Source of the DNA: Tenodera sinensis
Lineage: Eukaryota; Arthropoda; Insecta; Mantodea; Mantidae
Direction: 5' to 3'
DNA: 64,000 bases
NCBI GenBank assembly: GCA_030765045.1
Contig: CM060961.1
Location: 31,293,305 to 31,357,304 of the forward strand
This document shows positions 45,615-55,881 of the stretch, piece by piece (within the stretch, counting starts at the first letter, position 1; the number at the start of each line of letters is the position of its first letter). The position numbers and the translations under genes are program-made. Under the pieces are notes generated by a model. The model saw only the letters and a program-made list of their open reading frames with translations. It did no database searches and was not told the origin of the DNA.

Positions 45615-46345
45615 TAATTATTATTTATTTACGCCAACAAACTTACTGTTGGTGTTTTTAAACACACAAGCCGTGTGTGGACAATGTTTGAGAGGTAGAA
45701 CTGGAACTTAAAAATTCAATGCCACAGCTGGGATTTGAACCACAGACCCTCCATTTACTAGGTGGGTGCTCCAACCATTAAGCTACTGTGACAACCTGCC
45801 AGAATGACACTGAATTCTCAAACCAGTTCACATTTTTCCTGGTAAACCACAAAGGCAGTCTCACATCAGAGACAAATTACCCCAATGGTGACTTCCTATT
45901 GCAAGTACTTTATGTCCCAGGATTAAATAACCTTCACATGGTAATTATTATTTATTTATGCCAACAAACTTACTGTTGGTGTTTTTAAACACACAAGCCG
46001 TGTGTGGGCAATGTTTGAGAGGTAGAACTGGAACTTAAAAATTCAATGCCACAGCTGGGATTTGAACCACAGACCTTCCGCTTATTAGGCAGATGCTCTA
46101 ACCATTAAGCTACTGTGACAACCTGCCAGAATGACATTGAATTCACAAACCAGTTCATATTTTTCCTGGTAAACCACAAAGGCAGTCTTACATAGAGACA
46201 ATTACCCCAATGGTGACTTACTATTGCAAGTACTTTATGTCCCAGTGGCATTGAATTTTTAAGTTCCAGTTCTAGCTCTCAAACATTGCCCACACACGGC
46301 TTGTGTATTTAAAAACACCAAAAGTAAGTTTGTTGGCATAAATAA
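45615..46345. mobile_element. SINE multimer: two tandem units plus inverted 3' part
   Basis: Two units repeat with a 327-bp period: TAATTATTATTTATTTANGCC starts at 45615 and 45942. Each has tail, antisense tRNA-like head and spacer. After the second (about 46245) an inverted tail half follows, from GTGGCATTGAATTTTTAAG to TTGGCATAAATAAATAATA. No convincing TSD was found here. A related 3' hairpin word (AAGGGCGCTC...AGCACCCTT) lies just before, at 45552-45590. Confidence 0.8.
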
Positions 46346-46588
46346 ATAATAAATACAATACCTATTCAGCACAGGTTTTGCATCAACTGATTAACTGGCA
46401 CACAAAGAAGAGGGAAAGTGGAGGGCAAACATAACCACTTAGAAGCAGCAGAATGCAGGACAAGCAATTCCCCATAATACAACCATGCATCAAAACAAAG
46501 GCCCTGCATAAAACAAAATAACAAATATTGTGAACAACAACAACAAGAGTTAAAATTTACTACAAAGAACAGAAGAATCAAACATTAC

Positions 46589-46862
46589 CTTAACTTTATG
46601 TTGTTCCGTTGTTTTTAATTTAGTTGATTCTGGAGTGCTGCCATTTTCATTTGAATTTTCTTCTAGCTCCCTCATTATCATATCATGATTTTTCTCATAA
46701 TTTGGTGTCCTGAATTTTTTTCTCTTTTTCTTATCTGAAGCACAATTTAAGGCTTCAGCTGACATTGTCTTAATTTTATATATTTTTTCTCTTGCGGCCA
46801 TGGAAGGTGGAAGCGATGATGATCTCAACATTTCCTCTGCTCTTACTTTTTTCTTCAATGCT
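46589..46862 (-). CDS. FAM161A: FAM161A-like exon with SSSLPPSM motif
   Basis: The acceptor AAATGCAG at 46863 and donor AAG|GTAATG give one base plus 91 codons, ending in phase 0 as the next exon requires. The product begins ALKKKVRAEEMLRSSSLPPS and continues MAAREKIYKIKTMSAEALNC, KKKRKKFRTPNYEKNHDMIM. 'RAxExLxxSxLPxxM' followed about 40 residues later by a 'TPxFExxH' block matches the central FAM161 domain. The incoming phase shows that at least one more exon lies upstream; none was recognised between 46863 and 64000, so it is either beyond the window or poorly conserved. Confidence 0.78.
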
Positions 46863-47772
46863 CTGCATTTACATTGTCATAATACAAATAGTAATTAACA
46901 TCCCTAATGGTTGTGTAACTAAAATATTAAACATAATCTTATTTTAAAATGCTTAATTTTGAAATACACATTATTTGAAATGGGAATTCTTGGGACAACT
47001 ATGGCATTCTACTAAAACATATAACAAGCTTTTGGTTTATTTTGAAAGTGCTTTTGTTCTAAATTGTCCAAGAACTCCAACAACTGTAATTATTGGCATT
47101 TGAGGAACTAAAATTTATTTTAAAGTCCATAATTTAACCACAACCAGGTACTTCCAAAGCACAGCAGCCAAATATTTCCAAAATGCTTGGAACACTTACT
47201 AGCTAAAAGTAAAATATAGTACAGTAAAATAAATACATAATGGACTGACACTTTATGGGAGGAAATAAATTCTACAACCCTCTCCCCCTTTTCCCCCTTT
47301 CGTTTTCCTTTTGTTTTTGGTCTGAGAGGCAAAATACAAGCACAATGCAAACCTGTGCCATGTTATAATCACACAACTTCTGTGTTTAATACTTTGAATA
47401 GGTGCCTCTTGCATAAACAACCTATGCCTTAGTCATTTAAGGTATTCACATCTATTCACAAATTTTTGTGGTGTGATGGCTACCTCTTGCATTAACAACC
47501 TGGGTAGCAGCAATTTTAGGTATTCACATCTTCAGAGGTTATAATCACTAAAAAGCCGTGTTATGTAAAGCAATTTTTAAAATCTTTCTTTTTTCCTCTT
47601 TTGCATTAGTTAATTGTATTTTCATTCATCTTCTACTCTGTTAATGACCATTATTATTACATTTTATATTTTATATTCATTGCTATGTATTTATCTTTGA
47701 AATAAATATCCAAATTTTAAATCAACAAATATAATAAATATTTAAAAACATAGCTTTGCTTGTCTTTGGTGT

Positions 47773-47858
47773 ATTAAAGACAGACCAAGGTTTTGTGAAT
47801 CATTCATTCACATTATGAATGTAACTGAATGATTTATGAAACCTTGATCTATCTTTAA
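47773..47858. repeat. Imperfect hairpin next to the piggyBac insertion
   Basis: TTAAAGACAGACCAAGGTTT is mirrored by AAACCTTGATCTATCTTTAA about 66 bases later. The right edge provides the TTAA into which the piggyBac-like element inserted. Confidence 0.65.
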
Positions 47859-48179
47859 CCCATAAGCACACACATGAGGTAAAATATACCCCACTACAAC
47901 TGATACATTGCTGACAGTGTTACATAAATTTTGTAACAATGGCCTTTCAATCAACAGTTCCTCCTTATAACAATGTGTAAGTTGAGCAGTTTCACGCATT
48001 ATTTTGCTCAGTAAATACGTGTTCTCTGCTGTCTGGGTAAAAAACATCCCACGCATGTGCTAATGTAATTGCTTAAATGGAAAAATAGACTACAGATTCG
48101 AACAAAATAAAGATACAGGATTCTGTCTAGATGGTACTGCAACTGAGTACAGGTTAAATAGAGTCTGAGGATAAAAGTG

Positions 48180-48880
48180 ACCACATTTCACAGAGACAGA
48201 TACAGAGCAAGAGGTAGACAGTGATGATAATGAAGAGGAGTGAGCAGTGGTGTTTAAGGGCCCATTGACAACTAGGTCATTAGGGCCTGTAATGAAGAGG
48301 ATGTGCCGTCATCATCTCAAGAGATATTTCAAAAGAAAGGTTGGCACCTTGTGGAAAAAGTCTGCACCTGCAAGGAATGTTGGAACAAGATCAGGCAATA
48401 TTTGTCATCTGCCAGACAGTAAAGTTCCAGTTCATGAAGCAAAATTAGCTTTGGAAATTTGGTTTTGCTTTAAATCCTGAAATTCTCAGAGAAATAGTGA
48501 ATTGCATATACACATCTCGTTCATTCGACATAAATTCAATAGAGAATGAGATGCAATTCTGCTGAAATAAAAGCTTTGTTTGAACTTCTTTACTTCACAG
48601 GAGTTACGAGATCAGGTCATCTAAATGCTAAGATTTATGGACATTGGATGGTACTGGTGTCAACATTATTCTCAGAAATAATATGCATCAACAGGTCCTC
48701 CCACAGTCTTCTGGGATATGTGAGGTGTGTCCCTCAAAAAAGGATCGGAAAACCAAAACTGCATGTAAGAAGTGCTGCAAATTTATTTGAAAGGGACATT
48801 CGTATTCTGTTTGTGAAGAATGTGTTGGCACTGATTCTGCTAATTAGAAATAAAAAACACCAACTTTCCAGACCAGGTAT
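48180..48880 (+). pseudogene. piggyBac-like transposase, catalytic core lost
   Basis: An acidic N-terminus (EQEVDSDDNEEE), interrupted by the micro-insertion, continues NEEDVPSSSQEIF. The next blocks are SKVPVHEAKLALEIWF, then CNSAEIKALFELLYFTGVTR and SGHLN, matching the start of the DDE_Tnp_1_7 domain. It then jumps to the C-terminal Cys-rich module ICEVCPSKKDRKTKTACKKC and HSYSVCEECVGTD. The DDD core between is deleted and one stop replaces a Cys. Confidence 0.8.
48240..48289 (-). mobile_element. 50-bp LINE 3' hairpin micro-insertion (12-bp TSD)
   Basis: TAATGAAGAGGA flanks it (48228-48239 and 48290-48301). Content: a short GTGA/GTG tail, TTTAAGGGCCC, a loop with AACTAGGTCATTA, and GGGCC. 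Same layout as 8182-8234. Confidence 0.8.
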
Positions 48881-49267
48881 TCTTCGATTTTGCCAATGAG
48901 AAAAGGACTGTTTGTAATATTAGTTTTTTTCTAAAATATGTATGTTTAATGTATTAGAACACCACTTAAGAGTAATTGCCTGTATATACAGTAAAGGACA
49001 TATTTGAAAAAAATATGTATCTGCACCTAAGGTTTATTTTTTGAAAATGTGACATTGATATTCCTGAATCATAAATTTCATTGAGTTACTATTCAGATAA
49101 AAAAAAACATTAAATATTGTTAAAGATACACTGATGCTGTAATATATGACCACATTCAAGTTTCCTAAGTAGTTTGATGGGAAAAAAACTGTTTCAAAAT
49201 TGGGGTAAAAAATACCCCTTGCGTTACAAAATTATACGCGTGTACATAAGGGTTAATATTTACAACT

Positions 49268-49360
49268 TACAGCACAGATAAGTGGAGCTTAGTCTCTAAA
49301 TATTAATTACATTTGTTGATTTATATTGCTTCACAGTCAGTAGCTTCAGTTTTTTTCATT
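49268..49360. repeat. Fragment of the foldback family
   Basis: ATAAGTGGAGCTTAGTCTCTA, then ATTTGTTGATTTATATTGCTTCAC and the CTTCAGTTTTTTTCAT end. Confidence 0.55.
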
Positions 49361-49379
49361 GAATCCAAATTTTATTGAA

Positions 49380-51090
49380 ATGTGCATTCTGTATATCCAT
49401 TGTGACAAAGTGAACAACATTTAGCTTCATAAACTCTACTGGTAAGTAGAGGAAGTATTGTATTCCACCCAAAAATTTGATGTCGATATTTCACCAGAAA
49501 TATGTTTTGAGACCCCCTGAATCCAAAAAATGCATTTTTAGAAAAACATGTACGTGAGAGAGAGTGAGTGAGAGAATGAATGAGAGAATAAGTGAGAGAA
49601 TAAGTGAGAGAGTGAGTGTGAGATTGAGTGTGAGAGTGTGTGTGTGAGAGAGTGTGTGTGTGAGAGAGTGTGAGAGTGAGTGTAAGAGTGAGTGAATGAG
49701 TGTGAGAGTGAGTGAGTGTGAGAGTGAGTATGAGAGTGAGTGAGTGTGAGAGTGAGTGAGTGCGAGAGCCCGTGTGTCAGTCTGTGGGCAGCAGAACTCA
49801 AAAACGAAAAGTCGGTTAAAAACCAAAGTTGGTATTTAAGTTTTATATCTTTCAAGGATGCAACACAAAGATTTTGAAGAAAATAGCCCTACCCTAAACT
49901 ATCCTTAACACGGAACATTTTTCAAAAAATTTTATTTAGACTATGCTTCGAAAAACTTAAAACTTTCGTGAAATGGAACATCGTTGTTCATTTTTTTATA
50001 TGTTAAGCATGCAAAGAGAATGGGATCTCAAAGCTTTAAAATATTTGACTAGCGCTCAAAGCCTACTGTATTCTAATATCCTCCTTGCACCTACAAGGAA
50101 TAAGCATTAAGATAATTTGTACAAATGTTTATCTCAACAAACACAAAGAAGATAGAGGATTAAGAGTTTGTAAGAATGGTTAGAACAAGAGCAGAGAAAG
50201 TCCTGTAATTGCAACACATCAGGTTTTTAGAAAAATTTGTGCACGCGCATGTGTGTGTCTCAGTCTGTGGACAGCATAACTCAAAAATGAACAATTGCTT
50301 AAAAACCAAAGTTGGTGTTTAAGTGTAATGTCTTTCAAGGATGCGACACGAAGATTTTGAAGAAAATTGCTTCACCCTAAACTAACCTTTACATGATACA
50401 TTTTTAAAAAATTATGGCTCTAACTATTTTGATTAAAATTCCATATGTTTGAGATATTTTTATGACAAATGAAATGTATATCTTGAATTTTCTTGCTATA
50501 GCCGATGAAGTCCTATTTACTGTGGATGACGTTTGCATAATTGGTAAAATGTAAGAGACAGACCAAATCTTACTATACAAAAAGTGTTGTTGGCTAATGC
50601 TGGATTTCTGACAATGAAGTCATTAATCCTCTTGCTCTCCAATATTTCATAAATACTGAAGAGACTTAGCAGTAATAGTAACTGCTTTTTAGAGAGCACC
50701 ATATTTTTATGTTTTGGCATACACAAAAGATGTAGATCCTGCTAAAATACACAATTTATATGCAAATAAATTTATTTGTAGAGTGAATCATTTCAGAGAT
50801 ATTCCTTGTTATTTGTGTGAGTTTTGTAAAACAAACTTTCACCAAATGTAACATTGTTATTCATTTTTTAATGTTAGCCTTGCAAAGAGAACGGAATTTC
50901 AAAGCTTTAAAAGATTTGACTATCACTCAAAGCCTACTGTATTCCCATAATGCTGTTGTACCTGCAAGGAAATAAGCAATAAGATAATTTCTACAAATGT
51001 TTACCTCGACTAACATGAAGATGGGGGAATAAGAGTTTGTAAGTAGTACAGGAGCAGAGGTCATGTGAATGCAACACATCAGATTTTTTC
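49380..51090 (+). repeat. Dispersed repeat in two tandem-like units, with GAGTGA microsatellite
   Basis: Unit 1 (about 49380-50225) and unit 2 (about 50240-51090) share long segments: the CAGTCTGTGG(G/A)CAGCA block (49778 and 50259), GATTTTGAAGAAAAT (49872 and 50352), CAAAGCCTACTGTATTC (50058 and 50928) and the end GCAACACATCAG (50210 and 51069). Unit 1 begins beside a roughly 220-bp GTGAGAGAGTGAGTG-type microsatellite (49555-49770). Unit 2 has about 420 extra bases. Relatives lie at 27835 and 33690. No transposase or RT was detected. Confidence 0.6.
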
Positions 51091-52034
51091 TCATGTGTAG
51101 GTATACCGGGTGTTAATGAACTACACCAAATTAACTCGAGAGATTGTAGATGTGACTGATATAAATAATTTGAGATAGGCAATGTATAGTCCGCAGCTAA
51201 ACATAATGCAGTTATATTGTGTTAAACATATTAATATAAGATGTTGATAAGTCGGTGTTAAGGCAAAGCCTGGTGAAAAATTGCTTTAGAATGACTTTAA
51301 AATTGCCAGCCGAGTATTACAGATATCGATGTTCAGTGGCCCTTTATCAGCTTTCTCAAGATTTAATGCCACAAAGATCTCTCCAATCTCGGACTAATTA
51401 CCTGACAGTGCGACACTGAACAGGCTTAGATACCTTCTTGCATTGTGAAGCCTACTCCAGAAACGTTTCGTTGATTGCTCTTGCGGCTCAATTTGTAACG
51501 TCAAAGGCTGTAGTCACGAAGGTCGTGGGTTCGTTTCCTATCATGCAGGTACTAATTTTGCTTTATTTTTTATTCCATATGAAGGTACTATCATTTCCTT
51601 ATTCGGCTCACTGCAGAAATCTTGAATAGAGTACGACAACCCTTCCTTCGGCGCTGTCAATTTTGCCATGAAAGTTCAGGTCACAATTTCGAGCAATTCC
51701 TATAAAACTCATGCAAATTCTGAGATTTTTTATGCTTTTACTCTTTCTGTGACCCTATAAAGTACTTTCCATTCTGAAGTGCAGCATATTAACATATTAA
51801 GCAGGTTTCAACTTTTTGTTAGCTGGAATTGTATTAATTGTACTGGCATGTTGGAACAAATTGCATACATTGAAACATAATTTAAAATCTGGATGAAAAC
51901 AGCATTAACATGCTCTATTCAGAATAAAGAAAATGAATAGAAACAAAGAAAGAAGCGAACGAGGCTCGATCACGATGAGGACCTTGCTCGAACGCTGTCA
52001 TAATCATTATGCCAGAAAGGCACGCTCTATTTGT

Positions 52035-52813
52035 TGATACCGAAATTTAGATTTCCGATCGAATGGGCTTTTGAAAAAGACACGTTTTAATTTAATTGCC
52101 GGATATGAGATTTACGATAAATATTGAGTAATAACATAAATAGATAATATAGCAGGAAGTGTTGTAAGGTGAGCAAGATATGAGTAAATAATAGTCGTTA
52201 AATTTGTAAAATAAACGCATTATTGGTTTGAAATTAACGAGTCATGACGTCATACCACATAGTTTAAATACACGTTCGAAAGTCAGTTCTACAAACCTTA
52301 AAAGTCGCGCGAGATATCTAATAAAATATAAAGTAAACATCGTTTAATCCTAAAAAAAGTAATTATATATTTGAAATTCATAAAAGAACATGTTATAATA
52401 GAAAGGGACATTTCTAAATTGCGGGAAAAGGAAATAGCATTTTGGATACGAGGCTTTCTTGGATGACGTCATGACATTCAAATGAACGAACGGTCTTCTT
52501 AGCGTGGGTAAGAGAGGAAGAGTCAGTACTCAACCAGAGACCAGTACGGGAGTTCGTGCTGCGCGGATGTGATTGCGATGCCTCTACAGATACAAATATT
52601 TTCGGCATAACTCCTGAAAATATTTAAAAAAGAAAATAAACAATATAAAAAGTTGTTCTTGGGTTGTCCATTACACTTACGCAAACCCGAGATAAAGAGA
52701 TCTTATGCAGAACTAGCCGGGGCGAGCTACATCGAAGGGCAACGTCACGTCACCAACGACTTCAGCTTCAAATGGCGAGGCAATAACTAGGACACAACGA
52801 TTTTACAGCTTCA
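52035..52813 (+). repeat. 5' LTR of copy 1
   Basis: Contains a TATA-like TTTAAATA at 52263 with an arthropod initiator-like TCAGTT 20 bases on. It also has two CRE-type palindromes TGACGTCA (52245-52252 and 52464-52471) and an AATAAA-like signal near 52633. Functions are inferred from motif and position only. Confidence 0.9.
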
Positions 52814-53017
52814 AATTGGCTTCCCAGCGTGTGGCCCCGAAAGAATGGACCAACCCCCCAAGACGACCAGATCAGCATCGAACCAGCAGACAAGAAGGTG
52901 CCCAGCGTGTCAACATCTGTGAAACGTGTAGTGAACAAGTTTAAGTGCAGTTAAAGTGAAATAGTGAAAATATTGAAAATTTTGGTGAGTAGAAAAACAC
53001 ATGTAAATAGCTTAGAA

Positions 53018-55108
53018 ATGGAAGACAGTGACACTGATTTTTTAGGTTTTGAAAGTCCGGAAATTGAGAAAAGTGTAAGTAGGATGGAAGAATTTAATCG
53101 GAATGTAATTGGTAGCAGAATATGCCAAGAAGTAGAAGATCAGAACGTTAGAGAAACACCTAGAGGTAGTTCAGAAATGTTTAGTAGTAATTTAGAAAGG
53201 CCAGCATTTATGTCAGAAATAGAGAATATGTTTCAAACGATAATGAAAAAGATGAGTACAGAGTTAAGTCAAAAGATAGATGAAAATAGTAAAGAATTAA
53301 GAACAGTGGAAAAGATGAGTACAGAGTTAAGTCGAAAGATAGATGAAAATAGTAAAGAATTAAGAACAGTGGAAAAGATGAATACAGAGTTAAGTAAAAA
53401 GATAGATGAAAATAGTAAAGAATTAAGAACAGAGTTAAGTCAAAAGATAGATGAAAATAGTAAAGAGTTAGGACAGAAAGTAGAGAAGGGACAACAGGAA
53501 TTGGGAATGCAATTGGAAAATCAGAAGAGAGCTTTCGAAACCTTTAGGGAAGAAGTTAGGGAGGAAATTAATAAAGTTAGTAGTGAAGTAAAAGAAAATA
53601 GAGAACAGGTAGAACAGGTTAAGGGAGAATTAGAGACAATAAGGCAAGAAGTAAAGAATTCTGAAAAGAAATTAGGTCAACAAGTGAGTGAAAAATTAGA
53701 TAAAGAAAGGGAAAAAGTAACATATAGATTAGACAAACAAAGGGAAGAAATTAGAGAAGAGTTACAGGGGTGTAAAGTTAGAATAGAAAGATCTGATGTA
53801 GAAAATGAAAGGCAGGCTAGAAATTTGGAGGATGTTACAGACCAAATAAAAGGGGTAGTAACAGAAATTACTCAGGTAAAAGAGGCCTTAGAAAATTTGA
53901 AATTAAATGAAAATGCATGTAATCACAACAATCTTAGTAATGAAGTTGCAAGAAACGAGGCAATACCAGGTGTATCAGCTGACATTTCGATGCAAAATAG
54001 AGGTAACAGTAATTCCCATTCTGATCTCGGAAATAGCTCAGGGATAGGTGACAATTCAAATTTACATTGGCCTAACCATGTCTTAAATGAAATGACACCT
54101 CCAGTTTTTGAAAATGAAGATTCAGATGATCCTAAAGCCTTTTTAGAAGGGTTACAAGAGTACTTCACGGTGAAACGTATACCAGAGGAGTACAAGATGG
54201 TGATAGTAAGAAAATGTCTAAAGGGTAATGCTGCCAATTGGCTAGGCCTTTCTATGGGTAACAATAATGACTACAGGACCTTTAGGAACATCTTTTTAAC
54301 CAGATATTGGGGAGCTAGTAGGCAGGCTAATATTAGAGTTGAATTAAGCAATGGAAAATTTAATCCTAGATTGGAGGAATCAATGGTCAACTATTTTATG
54401 AGAATAGCGAGAAAATCGAAGATGTTGGATCCTCCCTTGGATGAAAAAGATCTAATAAATATAGTTACTCCACATTTTCCGGAAACGCTTCAACACTACC
54501 TAATCATAGCCCGACCCGATAGCATTGCAGCTATGATCGAATTATTATCAGCCTTAGAAGTCAATAAGCCAAAACACGCATTTGGAAATAAATATGAAGG
54601 AAAAGAAACTGTAAATTCTTTCGGGCAAGGGGCACAGTATTATCAGAATAGAAGTGAGATTAGGGAAAGATATAAAGGACCAATACCAAGGATGGAATCA
54701 TTCCGGTGGGAAAATCAAGGTAGATATAACCAGGAAGGGCGTCACCAAAATAGAAATGGTAATCAAAGGGGAAGAAATATAAGGGTGAATTATATGAATA
54801 CAAATAGATTTGATCGAGGTAGACGGGGACGTTATTTTGGACATAGTAGAAATTCAAATGATGGGTATTGGACAAATGGAGATAATGAGTTTAGACCGAG
54901 GTCACCAAGACAGGAAGAAAGGTATTCAAATGGACGAAATTCCCCCGAAAATGCGGAAATGGTTGAGGCCATTAACACGGTCAAAAACATGGTAGGAAGT
55001 AACCCCGATTTAATGCAGGAGAACAGAAGTAACAATTCGGGAAATAGTACAGGAGCCATACCTAAAAATCAGGAAAACGCCAGACCCGGTCAAACGCGCC
55101 TTCAGTGA
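53018..55108 (+). CDS. Gag of Ty3/gypsy copy 1
   Basis: I choose the ATG at 53018 (MEDSDTDFLGF), giving 696 residues; the frame is open slightly further upstream but without an earlier ATG. Residues about 75-300 form a long coiled coil with a 21-residue module (KMSTELSQKIDENSKELRTV-type) repeated almost four times (53249-53471). A capsid-like retrotransposon Gag domain follows (about 375-510: NHVLNEMTPPVFE, ANWLGLSMGNNNDYRTF, LTRYWG). The tail is Arg/Gly/Asn-rich (RGRNIRVNYMNTNRFDRGRR) and lacks a CCHC knuckle, so the basic tail probably binds RNA. Nearly the same as copy 2 in protein. Confidence 0.93.
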   Translation: MEDSDTDFLGFESPEIEKSVSRMEEFNRNVIGSRICQEVEDQNVRETPRGSSEMFSSNLERPAFMSEIENMFQTIMKKMSTELSQKIDENSKELRTVEKMSTELSRKIDENSKELRTVEKMNTELSKKIDENSKELRTELSQKIDENSKELGQKVEKGQQELGMQLENQKRAFETFREEVREEINKVSSEVKENREQVEQVKGELETIRQEVKNSEKKLGQQVSEKLDKEREKVTYRLDKQREEIREELQGCKVRIERSDVENERQARNLEDVTDQIKGVVTEITQVKEALENLKLNENACNHNNLSNEVARNEAIPGVSADISMQNRGNSNSHSDLGNSSGIGDNSNLHWPNHVLNEMTPPVFENEDSDDPKAFLEGLQEYFTVKRIPEEYKMVIVRKCLKGNAANWLGLSMGNNNDYRTFRNIFLTRYWGASRQANIRVELSNGKFNPRLEESMVNYFMRIARKSKMLDPPLDEKDLINIVTPHFPETLQHYLIIARPDSIAAMIELLSALEVNKPKHAFGNKYEGKETVNSFGQGAQYYQNRSEIRERYKGPIPRMESFRWENQGRYNQEGRHQNRNGNQRGRNIRVNYMNTNRFDRGRRGRYFGHSRNSNDGYWTNGDNEFRPRSPRQEERYSNGRNSPENAEMVEAINTVKNMVGSNPDLMQENRSNNSGNSTGAIPKNQENARPGQTRLQ

Positions 55109-55881
55109 GAACTGGGTATCCTAGTAATGATTGTGATAAGTACTCGGAAATAAATAGTCCTGGAAGGCAAATGATGATACAAAAGAAAAGAGAATGGAAA
55201 AATAGAATCGACGAAAACGAAAAAGTAGGAGATCCACCTAAAATCAAAATTGGAGTAAATGGAAAACAATACAATGCAATTATAGATACGGGATCAAATA
55301 GCACAGTATGCTCACAAAATTTTTATGATAATTTACAAAGTAGTGGCTTTAAAGTAATGTCTTTACCAGTTAATGGGATATATTGCTCGCTAGCTGTGGG
55401 AAAACGAAAAGAGAGAGTAAAATTTCAAGCAATGATAAATATTGAAATAAATGGGAGAATACTTGGAATTTTATTTCTGATTGTAGGAAGACTTGTGACA
55501 GATATTATAATAGGTTGTGATTGTCTTTATGCCTGGGAAGCTGTGGTGAATTTTAAAAACATGATTCTAGAAATGAAAGTTGTAGATGAGACCATTATAG
55601 TGCCTTTTGTGGAAGATAGTAGTTCAGAAACTATTGTACGAGAAAAAGAGGAAGAAGAAATCCAAGGGGATACATTCTTTGTAGAATATGTTAAAGTAGG
55701 AGCTATGGAATTAACTGAAGTAAATGTCAAAGAGTACAGTGTCGATAATAAAGAAAATGTAGAATGGGATAAAAATGATTTCATAGACAATTTGAGGGTT
55801 TCTGATGCAACTAGGTACTATGATAGGGAGAGTAGTGAAGACTTAGAAGAATTGTTGAAAAAAAAAAGTAACTCAGGCTGA
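55105..55881 (+). CDS. Pol start: aspartic protease region (copy 1), frameshifted end
   Basis: In the -1 frame relative to gag. The protease reads KIGVNGKQYNAIIDTGSNST (catalytic DTGS) with a second block DIIIGCDCLYAWEAVV typical of retropepsins. The frame ends early: an A-run at 55858-55867 is ten bases here and nine in copy 2, so this copy runs into a stop. The slippery site of copy 2 is changed here (GGAAAAC at 55072-55078). Confidence 0.88.
   Translation: MRTGYPSNDCDKYSEINSPGRQMMIQKKREWKNRIDENEKVGDPPKIKIGVNGKQYNAIIDTGSNSTVCSQNFYDNLQSSGFKVMSLPVNGIYCSLAVGKRKERVKFQAMINIEINGRILGILFLIVGRLVTDIIIGCDCLYAWEAVVNFKNMILEMKVVDETIIVPFVEDSSSETIVREKEEEEIQGDTFFVEYVKVGAMELTEVNVKEYSVDNKENVEWDKNDFIDNLRVSDATRYYDRESSEDLEELLKKKSNSG

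Larger units (their letters stand above)
47859..49252 (+). mobile_element. Internally deleted piggyBac-like element (TTAA TSD)
   Basis: TTAA on both sides (47855-47858 and 49253-49256). Ends begin CCCATAAGCACACACATG and, on the other strand, CCCTTATGTACACGCG; inner GGTAAAATATACCCC and GGGGTAAAAAATACCCC also correspond. A decayed transposase lies inside (48180-48880). It fits piggyBac in its CCC start and TTAA target. A 50-bp LINE micro-insertion sits in its coding part. Confidence 0.8.

Noticed and set aside
49491..49855. Two overlapping Ser/His/Leu-rich ORFs
   Set aside because: They are translations of the GAGTGA microsatellite.
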